DNA from: Ardenticatenales bacterium
GTDB taxonomy: Bacteria; Chloroflexota; Anaerolineae; Promineifilales; UBA4811
Reading direction: 5' to 3'
NCBI GenBank assembly: GCA_030667645.1
Contig: DAOUVM010000124.1
Location: 1 to 7,202 of the forward strand
Length of the DNA: 7,202 nucleotides
Part shown: positions 1-6,180 of the stretch, in pieces
Position numbering within the stretch: the first letter of the stretch is position 1
How the letters are laid out: the number at the start of each line of letters is the position of its first letter
Notes under the pieces: model-generated
Told to the model about the DNA's origin: nothing
The model's input: only the letters and a program-made list of their open reading frames with translations
Databases searched by the model: none
Program-made: the position numbers and the translations under genes

Positions 1-512
1 CCCCTGACCGCCAGTAGCCGCGAAAGCTCTGGAAAGTCACCATCGTAGCAGATGATCAGGCCAATGGCGCCCAACTCGGTCTCAAAGACATCGGCCCGGT
101 TGCCCATCGTCACCCAACCGCCACAATCCTTCCGCTCCAGCGGGAACGGGTGAGTCTTGTCATAGATGCCAATGACCTGGCCCTCCGGCCCGATCAGAAT
201 GGCCGAATTGTAGACGATTCCCCTTTCCGGACCCCGCCGGTAGGAAGGCCATACTACGTGGACTCCCAAGGATTTGGCCGCTGCCTGAACCTCGCGGGTG
301 ATGCGCCCCGGGACCTCGTCCACCAGATCCCAGAGACCGTCTGCATCCAGGCCGGTCACAAAGCTGGTAGTCACCGTCTCTGGAAAGACAATCAAGTCAG
401 CATCATAGTCTCTGACTGCATTTTCCAACCATACGATTCCCTTGTCGACGTTGGCCTGCACGTCATTGGGTGTGACTGCAATCTGCACGCATGCAGCAAT
501 AAACTCTCTCAT
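1..512 (-). CDS. Nitrilase-superfamily carbon-nitrogen hydrolase, C-terminal part outside window
   Basis: This cytoplasmic amidase- or carbamoylase-type enzyme would hydrolyse a non-peptide C-N bond through a Glu-Lys-Cys triad. The triad is visible: Glu45 in IVFPET, Lys119 in YDKTHPF and Cys155 in IICYDGDFPE. The start fits the family, with MREFIAACMQIAVTPNDVQAN resembling the usual first beta strand and 'QAN' helix. The ATG at 512 follows an AAGGGGA ribosome site about seven bases upstream; a GTG directly before it is possible but less well placed. About 170 residues are present. Members usually have 260-300, so the missing end lies before position 1. The gene starts 42 bases after fdrA stops and is probably co-transcribed with it. 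The sequence shows the family and an intact active site. The substrate (aliphatic amide, N-carbamoyl compound or other) cannot be read from it. Confidence 0.93.
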   Translation of the reverse strand, partial: MREFIAACVQIAVTPNDVQANVDKGIVWLENAVRDYDADLIVFPETVTTSFVTGLDADGLWDLVDEVPGRITREVQAAAKSLGVHVVWPSYRRGPERGIVYNSAILIGPEGQVIGIYDKTHPFPLERKDCGGWVTMGNRADVFETELGAIGLIICYDGDFPELSRLLAVR

Positions 513-554
513 CACGATTCCCCTTGCGATGGCTTCCGGCAGTCGTCCTGGTCT

Positions 555-2285
555 CTACCCTTTCATACGCTCCAGAATCGCCATCAAACTCTCATTGCCG
601 CCGGCCGGCGGACGCCAGTCCACCTGAATCGCCTCGGCGCCCTGAGCCACCAGGCTTTCGGCGAACGATTCGAGTCCAACGTTCACGGCCGCCATCGGCT
701 GCAGCAGCATTCCGAGCTCTACCGGTTTGATGGGTTGCGCCGGAGGCGTGACGGCCGGCTGGGCAAGGGCCCGAATCAATCGGCCGGCGCGCCGCGCGGC
801 CGCCTCGTTGCTCGTCTCCACGATCGCCCCCGCTTGCTCAAGCTGCTGCCGTTCACTTTCCAGGTCTTGCGGGTCCTCATCGGTGCCTACCAGGACGGCT
901 ACCACCTCCAGGTGTCGTCCATCCTGTTCGGCCCGGGCACGCGCGCCAGCGATGGCAGGAGCCAGTTCGCCGGCCGGTGCCGGGTGAGCGCCGTAGCCCA
1001 GCACAATGTCGAGCAGTATGACTGCCACCTCTGGATCGGCGGCTTCTTGCTGCAGCCGGCGAATACGGAGGTCGTTGTCCATCATCGGATGCAAACGGCC
1101 CACAGTGAATTCGTCCTCACCCAAATCAATGACAGTGTCGGCCTGGCTGACGAGCGAGTTGGCCAGGCGGTACGAGCTATCCAGCGGAGCATTCGAGTAG
1201 ACCACCGGAATATAGTCCTGCAGCACAAGCATGGCTTCAAGAGCCAGTGTGCCGCCCGAAAAGAGACCACGCAGGAAACGCTGGCCTGGCGCAAAACGCT
1301 CCGGATGCGGGTCTGGAGCCGGTACAACGTCGGTCTTTATAGCTGCCAGCTCAACCGCCAGTTCGGCGGTCTGATCGAGAGTAGTGGTCAAGTGGACGTT
1401 GCCCTGTCGACGGCCGACATAGCCGATGAAATCCACCACCACTGGCTTGCCCGCCAGCCGGGCGGTAGCCAGCAACCCGTCGATGACCCGGGGCGATGGC
1501 GGCTTGGAGATGAGCACGATGACCCGCGTTGCCGGGTCGCGACTGAGTAGATCAAGCCCCTGGCGAGTCGTCACCGCACCCGCCTCAGGGGTCAAGTCAC
1601 GCCCTCCAGTGCCAAGAGCATGAGTGATGCCGCTTCCCAACTGGTGAATCCGGGAGCTCACTAGCTGAAGTCCGGTGCCCGAAGCGCCGACGAGTCCGAT
1701 CGGACCCCGGCGCACCTGGTTCGCAAAGCCAAGCCCAATCCCGTTGACAATGGCCGTCCCACAATCGGGACCCATCACCAACCGGCCGCTCTCGGCCGCC
1801 ACGCGCTTGAGGGCGCTCTCTTCCTCCAGAGAAACGTTATCGCTGTAAAGGAACACGTTCCTGCCCGAGCGCAACGCCTGTCGGGCAACGCCGGCAGCAT
1901 AACGACCGGGGACCGAGACGAGCACCCACTGGGCCTGAGGCATCATCTGGAGGGCCGACTCGATGCTCTTGGGCCGGTACGCTGTGTGCTGCCCCGAGTC
2001 CGCCCGGCCACGGCTGGTGAGAAGCTCGTCCACCTGGGCCAGCGCTGCCTGGGCGGCTGCATCGTCCTCTGCCCGCACCAAGATCACCAGGTCATCGGCC
2101 GCGGCGGCTTTGGCTCCCGGTGTCAGCAGCTCGCTCTGGGCAAGCACGTTCTTGTTGGCGTCAGTGCCCATCACCACGCCGGCGTCGAGGACTCGGGGCA
2201 GGGCGGCCAAGGAACGCTGCAACTGCATCAGAATCACAGAGTCATAGTAGGCGCCGCGTCGAATGTCTTCTCCTACCGCTACCAT
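555..2285 (-). CDS. fdrA: FdrA family protein (acyl-CoA synthetase-like; carbamoyltransferase-associated)
   Basis: FdrA proteins resemble the two succinyl-CoA synthetase subunits joined in one chain. The E. coli protein has been reported as one subunit (AllF) of oxamate carbamoyltransferase, with YlbE/AllG and YlbF/AllH. This 576-residue protein is close to the E. coli length (about 555) and shows the expected landmarks in order: VVMGTDANK near 38-46, MGPDCGT at 171-177, GASGTG at 200-205, a GITHALGTGGRDL stretch near 219-231, LFSGGTLALEA near 341-351, DLGEDEFTVGRLHPMMD near 388-404, and the C-terminal VNVGLESFAESL and DWRPPAGGNE. No ATP-grasp domain is seen. The GHAGA-type phosphohistidine segment of succinyl-CoA synthetase alpha is absent, as in other FdrA. 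I chose the ATG at 2285 over a TTG at 2315. It has GGAG six bases upstream and matches the family N-terminus (GAYYDSVILM). The neighbours are a cyclase and a nitrilase, not AllG/AllH relatives, so the reaction here is uncertain. Confidence 0.92.
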   Translation of the reverse strand: MVAVGEDIRRGAYYDSVILMQLQRSLAALPRVLDAGVVMGTDANKNVLAQSELLTPGAKAAAADDLVILVRAEDDAAAQAALAQVDELLTSRGRADSGQHTAYRPKSIESALQMMPQAQWVLVSVPGRYAAGVARQALRSGRNVFLYSDNVSLEEESALKRVAAESGRLVMGPDCGTAIVNGIGLGFANQVRRGPIGLVGASGTGLQLVSSRIHQLGSGITHALGTGGRDLTPEAGAVTTRQGLDLLSRDPATRVIVLISKPPSPRVIDGLLATARLAGKPVVVDFIGYVGRRQGNVHLTTTLDQTAELAVELAAIKTDVVPAPDPHPERFAPGQRFLRGLFSGGTLALEAMLVLQDYIPVVYSNAPLDSSYRLANSLVSQADTVIDLGEDEFTVGRLHPMMDNDLRIRRLQQEAADPEVAVILLDIVLGYGAHPAPAGELAPAIAGARARAEQDGRHLEVVAVLVGTDEDPQDLESERQQLEQAGAIVETSNEAAARRAGRLIRALAQPAVTPPAQPIKPVELGMLLQPMAAVNVGLESFAESLVAQGAEAIQVDWRPPAGGNESLMAILERMKG

Positions 2286-2359
2286 AACTGTCTCCAGAGG
2301 ATTCGGCCAGCGCAACAGAGCCGAAATGGAGGGGGCTGGTTCCTTTGCGAGCGGCTCGG

Positions 2360-2388
2360 GTTATACCATAATCTGGAATCAGCGTCAA
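2360..2388 (-). promoter_or_regulatory. Near-consensus sigma-70-type promoter for fdrA and nitrilase genes
   Basis: On the minus strand a TTGACG -35 box (2388-2383) and a TATAAC -10 box (2365-2360) are separated by exactly 17 bases; each box differs from consensus at one position. Transcription would begin near 2353, leaving a leader of about 68 bases before the fdrA ATG. It lies in the 183-base gap between the cyclase stop and the fdrA start, so fdrA and the nitrilase can be expressed apart from the upstream genes. The gap holds no gene and no convincing terminator. Confidence 0.6.
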
Positions 2389-2468
2389 TCGAGCTCCCGG
2401 GAATCCTGCTGACATGCGTTCTGCACGTGACCTCCAGTGTCTCGCCGGCCGCAATGGGGTGGCTTTCC

Positions 2469-3344
2469 CTAAAAGTACTTGCTCAACTCGTTCAGTTGCT
2501 CCACATGTTGCGGGCTGAAACCATCGCCAAAACGGGTCTTGGACATCTCTGCCTTGATTGCCATCAGCTCCTCATACTCATCATCCTCTACCATAGCCAC
2601 GCACCGGCCGATGCAGGACTCACCGTCCACAAAGCGCCACGGAAAAAAGCCCACCGTGACTCGCCGGTTGAGGATAAGATCAATATCTCCGCCCAGACAC
2701 TCGGCATGGATGATGCCGTGCGGGAACATCTCGATGTGCATCAACTGGTACTTGTCGTCGGTGAAATATTCGGCGAGCGGAAGGCCGTACCTCTCGCGGA
2801 AATGCTTGTCAGCGCTGCTGGCCTGGCGCGGCATCCAGTCACGGATGATCGTATTCATGGGGTGGTCAGCACTTCCACAGTCCACGCCAATCCACCGCAG
2901 CTTTTTCTCCTTGGCCCAGACGGCAAACTCGCGATCGGGCCCTGGGTGCATCACCATGTAGCGAATCTCGTCCGCTGTGGGCATGTCCCAGCCAAAGTGG
3001 TGGTAGCCGGTGTGAATGATAAGAATGTCACCCTCCTTGACCTCCACCCGCTCCTCTACCATCTCGGACGTATAGATATCATAGTTGCCGCAGACATCGC
3101 TCAAGTCCACCACGGCCGCTTCATGGACCAGAAAGTCAAACTCCAACTGGGCAATGTCTTTGCCCGGCGTGAAAAAGTGTATCTCCCCGTCCAGGTGTGT
3201 CCCCAGGTGATTCGAGTGAGTCAATAGTTGGCCATTGGCTCCGTTGGGCGCCAGCCGCTTATTGTACTTGACTTGCAGCGGTTCATAGGTTGGCCATGGA
3301 GGGGTACCGACCCCCAATGGAATAGTCAAATCGAGCATCTTCAT
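2469..3344 (-). CDS. Cyclase family metal-dependent hydrolase (kynurenine formamidase/isatin hydrolase-like)
   Basis: The protein has 291 residues and belongs to the cyclase family (PF04199), whose known members hydrolyse amide or lactam bonds (N-formylkynurenine, isatin). The signature HxGTHxDxxxHF is present as HLGTHLDGEIHF at 46-57. His46, His50 and Asp52 are the expected metal ligands and His56 a candidate catalytic residue. Further conserved blocks are IIHTGYHHFG near 109-118, GVDCGSADHP at 153-162, and HGIIHAECLGG near 209-219, where Glu215 probably completes the metal site. The protein is longer than KynB (about 210 residues) and has an extra C-terminal segment after about residue 225. 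The ATG at 3344 is preceded by AAAGGAGA at good distance; a second ATG two codons later is possible. No signal peptide is seen, so it should be cytoplasmic. The substrate is not determined; the neighbouring nitrilase and FdrA point to an amide, imide or ureide. Confidence 0.92.
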   Translation of the reverse strand: MKMLDLTIPLGVGTPPWPTYEPLQVKYNKRLAPNGANGQLLTHSNHLGTHLDGEIHFFTPGKDIAQLEFDFLVHEAAVVDLSDVCGNYDIYTSEMVEERVEVKEGDILIIHTGYHHFGWDMPTADEIRYMVMHPGPDREFAVWAKEKKLRWIGVDCGSADHPMNTIIRDWMPRQASSADKHFRERYGLPLAEYFTDDKYQLMHIEMFPHGIIHAECLGGDIDLILNRRVTVGFFPWRFVDGESCIGRCVAMVEDDEYEELMAIKAEMSKTRFGDGFSPQHVEQLNELSKYF

Positions 3345-3377
3345 AGTCTCAAATCTCCTTTGTTAATGAAAAACCGG

Positions 3378-3407
3378 ATTATCGGATTCGTCTCATGGAA
3401 CTGCGAA
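3378..3407 (-). promoter_or_regulatory. Possible weak promoter for the cyclase gene
   Basis: On the minus strand TTCGCA (3407-3402) and GATAAT (3383-3378) are separated by 18 bases, giving a predicted start near 3371 and a leader of about 27 bases that contains the AAAGGAGA ribosome site. The -10 box matches five of six consensus bases and the -35 four of six. It lies in the 166-base gap between mmdC and the cyclase gene. That gap holds no gene, and its hairpins have no following T-run, so read-through from mmdC remains possible. Confidence 0.35.
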
Positions 3408-3510
3408 TGATTCCATCAGCGTACCGCATTCCGTTTCGACTTCTTGATCGCGCCCATCCCGTCTGCCGCCAGGGCGCAGTCGGGGACAGTGGATGCGTTC
3501 TCTCCCATCC

Positions 3511-3963
3511 TCAATCTACCCAGGTCAAAAGCGGCGCTCCGTGACCCACCTGTTGTCCGACTTGCGCCAGCACCGCGCCGATTGTTCCACTGCGCGGACT
3601 ATGAATACGGTTGTTCATTTTCATGGCCTCAATCACCAGCAGTTCATCACCCACGCTCACTGTCTGACCCGCTTGCACACCAATCCCGATGATGACGCCG
3701 GGCAGGGGAGCCGTGAGCTGATTGCGGTCCGTCGCATCCTGGTTGCGGGGCGGCGGCGGGACGCGTTCGGGTACTGAAAGTGTACGGGGGGCGTGGCCGG
3801 AATCCGCACGGGATGCAGCAGGCGGTTGGGGCTCTGGATTCTGGATAACCTCCACCACGACGGGGATGCCATCCACCCGAACCTGTACCTGGTCCAATCG
3901 AGGATCGCTCAGAACCTCCACGTCGAAGGTCTGTCCGTTCACGGTGATGCGATAGCTACTCAT
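3511..3963 (-). CDS. mmdC: Biotin carboxyl carrier protein of methylmalonyl-CoA/oxaloacetate-type decarboxylase
   Basis: This 150-residue protein carries the biotin that shuttles CO2 from the carboxyltransferase (the mmdA product) to the membrane part of the complex. Three parts are visible. An N-terminal segment, MSSYRITVNGQTFDVEV, is typical of these carriers. A proline-rich flexible linker runs from about 43 to 75. A C-terminal biotinyl/lipoyl domain (about 83-150) has LTAPLPGVI, the EAMKM biotinylation motif with target Lys115, and a SPRSGTIGAVLAQVGQQV half-repeat. The lysine lies 35 residues from the C-terminus, the usual spacing. The ATG at 3963 shares one base with the TAA of the preceding gene (TAATG) and has GGGGAGA inside that gene upstream, so translation is probably coupled. 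The frame stays open further upstream, but that part has no family similarity. Confidence 0.93.
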   Translation of the reverse strand: MSSYRITVNGQTFDVEVLSDPRLDQVQVRVDGIPVVVEVIQNPEPQPPAASRADSGHAPRTLSVPERVPPPPRNQDATDRNQLTAPLPGVIIGIGVQAGQTVSVGDELLVIEAMKMNNRIHSPRSGTIGAVLAQVGQQVGHGAPLLTWVD

Positions 3964-4319
3964 TACGCGATTCTCCCCCGGCTGCCGGGCCGGAGTTGGC
4001 GACGCCGGTAAAAGCCTTGCCACGGGGTTGTGCGGCCGGAGGAAGAGGCAGTCGTGAGGCCGGTCACATCCCAGTTGTGTGACAGTTCCGCTCGCGCCAG
4101 AGCCACGGCAATGGCGGCCGCGCGCAAGCTGTCCGCCGTCCCCTCGGGGCGATCCTGGGGAGTTGGGGGAGGCGCACAAGCGGGATCATTGCCCGATCTG
4201 CCTGTGGCAACCGCCGTCAGGAGCCGCATGCTGGCATAAATCAACCCCATCGCAAGGAAGACGATCACCATTCCAGTTGCCGCGACGAGCAATGAGGTTG
4301 CCAGTGGAACTTGCGTCAT
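3963..4319 (-). CDS. OadG/MmdD-like small membrane subunit of biotin-dependent sodium-pumping decarboxylase
   Basis: Proteins of the oxaloacetate decarboxylase gamma/MmdD type anchor the carboxyltransferase to the membrane pump. This 118-residue protein has one N-terminal hydrophobic segment, about residues 6-34, containing the characteristic GMVIVFLAMGLIY core. A proline-rich hydrophilic linker follows (about 43-60), then a short alanine-rich helix RAAAIAVALARAEL (66-79). The basic C-terminus has a tryptophan (WQGFYRRRQL), like the W-x-GR end of homologues. The start at 4319 is supported by GGGGAGAG upstream. It lies 70 bases after mmdA and overlaps the mmdC start by one base, the usual A-D-C gene order. 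Small size and low conservation make the family call depend partly on context. It could be named mmdD or oadG. The integral membrane pump subunit it would normally bind is not in this window. Confidence 0.83.
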   Translation of the reverse strand: MTQVPLATSLLVAATGMVIVFLAMGLIYASMRLLTAVATGRSGNDPACAPPPTPQDRPEGTADSLRAAAIAVALARAELSHNWDVTGLTTASSSGRTTPWQGFYRRRQLRPGSRGRIA

Positions 4320-4389
4320 CTCTCATCTCTCCCCATGTTCAATTCAGCCAGATGTCGCCACTGACTCGCGCCTTCTCCCCGACCGTCAA

Positions 4390-5934
4390 TCACAACGGCA
4401 TGTTGCCATGTTTCTTGGGTGGCAAGCTGGCTTGTTTGTCGGCCAGGAGAAAAAGAGCGGCGATCAACTTGGCCCGCGTTTCGCTGGGCAGAATCACGTC
4501 ATCGACGTGACCGCTGGCGGCCGCCACATACGGGCTACCGAACTTTTCCCGAAAGTGCTTGGCCTTCTCGACTCTCATCCGGTCCGGGTCTTTTGCCTGA
4601 CGCAACTGCTTGCGAAACAGGACATTCACTGCCCCCTCTGCCCCCATCACTGCGATCTCTGCCGTAGGCCAGGCGTAGACCAGGTCGGTTCGAATGTATT
4701 TGCTGCTCATGACGATATAGGCGCCGCCGTACGCCTTGCGGGTGATGATAGCGATCTTGGGCACTGTAGCCTCAGAGAAAGCATAGACGATTTTCGCCCC
4801 ATGTCGGATGATGCCGCCATGTTCTTGCCTAGTGCCGGGCATAAAACCTGGACAGTCCACCAATGTAACCAGGGGTATGTTGAAGCAATCGCAAAAACGA
4901 ACGAATCGAGCGATCTTGTCCGAGGCATCAATATCGAGTACGCCTGCCAGAAAGCCAGGCTGGTTGCCAACCACGCCGACGACTACCCCGTCGAGTCGGG
5001 CAAAGCCTGCCACCGCGTTGGGGGCATAATCGGCGTGAACTGCCATAAAGCTATCACCGTCAAAGATGGCTCGGATCACGTCGTACATATCATAACCGAT
5101 GGCGCCGTCGACTGGCACCAAAGAGTCCAGATCGGCGCCTTCCGGTGGCGCTATCGGTGGCATCTTCGGCGGCGATTCAACATTGTTGGCCGGCAGGTAG
5201 CTCAGCAGCCGGCGCGTCAGTGCCAGCGTGGCGGCCTCATCGGCAGCCACAAAGTGAGCCACTCCACTCGTCGAAGCGTGCGTCCTTGCCCCACCCAGGG
5301 TTTCGAAATCCACTTCCTCGCCGGTCACGGTTCTGATCACCTCCGGACCGGTGATGAACATGTGGCTGACCCCTTCCGTCATGATGATGAAATCGGTCAG
5401 ACCGGGCGAGTAGACCGAGCCGCCGGCGCACGGACCCATCATAACGCTGATCTGGGGGATGACGCCGCTGGCCTGCGTATTGCGCCAGAACAACTCGCTA
5501 TATCCGGCCAGGCTCCACACTCCCTCCTGGATTCGCGCCCCAACCGAGTCATTCAGTGAGACAAAAGGGACGCCGGAGCCCATCGCCAGGTCCAGGATCT
5601 TGCACACCTTCTGGGCCTGCACCTCGGAAAAGGAGCCACCAACAACGGTGAAATCCTGTGCGGCAACAGCAATTCGCCGGCCGTCCACAGTACCAAAACC
5701 CACCACCACACTATCACCCACGAACTGCTTCTCGTCCAACCCGAAATCAACGTGCCGATGGGTAATATACGCGTCGATCTCGTGAAAGCTTCCCGGGTCG
5801 ACCAGAGCAAATATCCGTTCGCGAGCAGTCTGTTTGCCCCTGGCGTGCTGTCTGTCGATCTGCTCTCGGCCGCCCCCTTGCCTGAGTGACATGCGTCTCT
5901 GTGCCAATTCAGCGTTGATCTCCTTCGAATTCAC
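4390..5934 (-). CDS. mmdA: Methylmalonyl-CoA decarboxylase/acyl-CoA carboxylase carboxyltransferase subunit
   Basis: The protein (514 residues, the usual length) is a biotin-dependent carboxyltransferase with two crotonase-like halves. It moves the carboxyl group between an acyl-CoA and biotin on the carrier protein, the first step of decarboxylation in MmdA-type complexes. Landmarks numbered from the GTG at 5934 are ARGKQTARERI near 31-41, FTVVGGSFSE near 95-104, and the first oxyanion-hole loop GPCAGGSVYSPGLTDF near 167-182. Then come VDCPGFMPGTRQEHGGIIRHG near 359-379, the second loop RKAYGGAYIVMSSK near 399-412, AWPTAEIAVMGAEGAVN near 421-437, and the end PPKKHGNMPL typical of decarboxylase alpha subunits. 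A decarboxylase role is inferred from the adjacent OadG-like and biotin carrier genes and the lack of biotin carboxylase here. A propionyl-CoA carboxylase beta role with a distant biotin carboxylase remains possible. Confidence 0.92.
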   Translation of the reverse strand: MNSKEINAELAQRRMSLRQGGGREQIDRQHARGKQTARERIFALVDPGSFHEIDAYITHRHVDFGLDEKQFVGDSVVVGFGTVDGRRIAVAAQDFTVVGGSFSEVQAQKVCKILDLAMGSGVPFVSLNDSVGARIQEGVWSLAGYSELFWRNTQASGVIPQISVMMGPCAGGSVYSPGLTDFIIMTEGVSHMFITGPEVIRTVTGEEVDFETLGGARTHASTSGVAHFVAADEAATLALTRRLLSYLPANNVESPPKMPPIAPPEGADLDSLVPVDGAIGYDMYDVIRAIFDGDSFMAVHADYAPNAVAGFARLDGVVVGVVGNQPGFLAGVLDIDASDKIARFVRFCDCFNIPLVTLVDCPGFMPGTRQEHGGIIRHGAKIVYAFSEATVPKIAIITRKAYGGAYIVMSSKYIRTDLVYAWPTAEIAVMGAEGAVNVLFRKQLRQAKDPDRMRVEKAKHFREKFGSPYVAAASGHVDDVILPSETRAKLIAALFLLADKQASLPPKKHGNMPL

Positions 5935-5939
5935 GGGCA

Positions 5940-5946
5940 CTCCCTT
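5940..5946 (-). promoter_or_regulatory. Ribosome binding site that decides the mmdA start
   Basis: The minus strand reads AAGGGAG from 5946 to 5940, then TGCCC, then GTG at 5934. A GTG at 5940 is in the same frame but overlaps this Shine-Dalgarno sequence, so the second GTG, with a five-base spacer, is the better start. It gives a protein beginning MNSKEINAEL. Confidence 0.65.
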
Positions 5947-6088
5947 GCATTCAGTTCAGACACCACAGCTCTTGGCTCTCCGATCGGCCACGCCAGCGCG
6001 GGCCGACCCGGTCTCTCTGGGTGCTCTTGGAATCGGCGACCTGATTCAGTGTCGAGAAAAAAAGTCAGGCGCCGGCCGCACGGCGGTC

Positions 6089-6117
6089 ATTATATCTGGG
6101 GTTGGCTTGCCCAGCAA
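6089..6117 (-). promoter_or_regulatory. Promoter for the mmdA operon
   Basis: On the minus strand a perfect TATAAT -10 box (6094-6089) lies 17 bases after TTGCTG (6117-6112), which matches the first three -35 consensus bases. Transcription would start near 6082, giving a leader of about 148 bases before the GTG at 5934. That leader contains short GC-rich hairpins but no riboswitch I recognise. Confidence 0.6.
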
Positions 6118-6119
6118 GC
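6105..6119. promoter_or_regulatory. Inverted repeat, candidate operator shared by divergent promoters
   Basis: GCTTGC (6105-6110) and its exact reverse complement GCAAGC (6114-6119) flank CCA. The repeat covers the -35 boxes of both proposed divergent promoters, so a dimeric regulator bound here could control both directions. It is short and no regulator gene is present in the window, so this is an inference from position. Confidence 0.4.
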
Positions 6120-6134
6120 GCAAAACGGTATCAT
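6107..6134 (+). promoter_or_regulatory. Possible promoter for the CoA-transferase gene
   Basis: TTGCCC (6107-6112) and TATCAT (6129-6134) are 16 bases apart on the plus strand. The predicted start near 6141 leaves about 40 bases before the ATG at 6181. The match is moderate (TTG plus one further base in the -35, five of six in the -10), and it lies back to back with the stronger mmdA promoter. Confidence 0.4.
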
Positions 6135-6180
6135 AGAGTCCGAGTTGATTCTTGGTGGCTGGTGAATTAGCGGAGGAGCC

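Noticed and set aside
780..806. Dense run of GC palindromes
   Set aside because: It lies inside fdrA and encodes an Ala/Arg-rich stretch; codon composition explains it.
150..1550. Long plus-strand open frame of 466 codons
   Set aside because: It runs antisense across the nitrilase and fdrA genes, has no recognisable domain and a Cys/His/Arg-rich composition typical of a shadow frame in GC-rich DNA.
1986..3227. Long plus-strand open frame of 413 codons
   Set aside because: It is antisense to fdrA, the intergenic gap and the cyclase; those minus-strand genes have clear family motifs and this frame has none.
3430..3510. Hairpins after mmdC (GGATG/CATCC and GCGCCC/GGGCGC) as an intrinsic terminator
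   Set aside because: Stems are five to six pairs with loops of about 10-16 bases, and no T-run follows on the minus strand.
4408..5559. Plus-strand open frame of 383 codons
   Set aside because: It is antisense to mmdA, which is an unambiguous carboxyltransferase; the antisense product resembles no family I know.
6057..6086. GC-rich hairpin (CGCCG/CGGCG) followed by seven T on the minus strand, as a terminator or attenuator
   Set aside because: The stem has only five pairs, six bases separate it from the T-run, and the predicted transcript start falls inside it.
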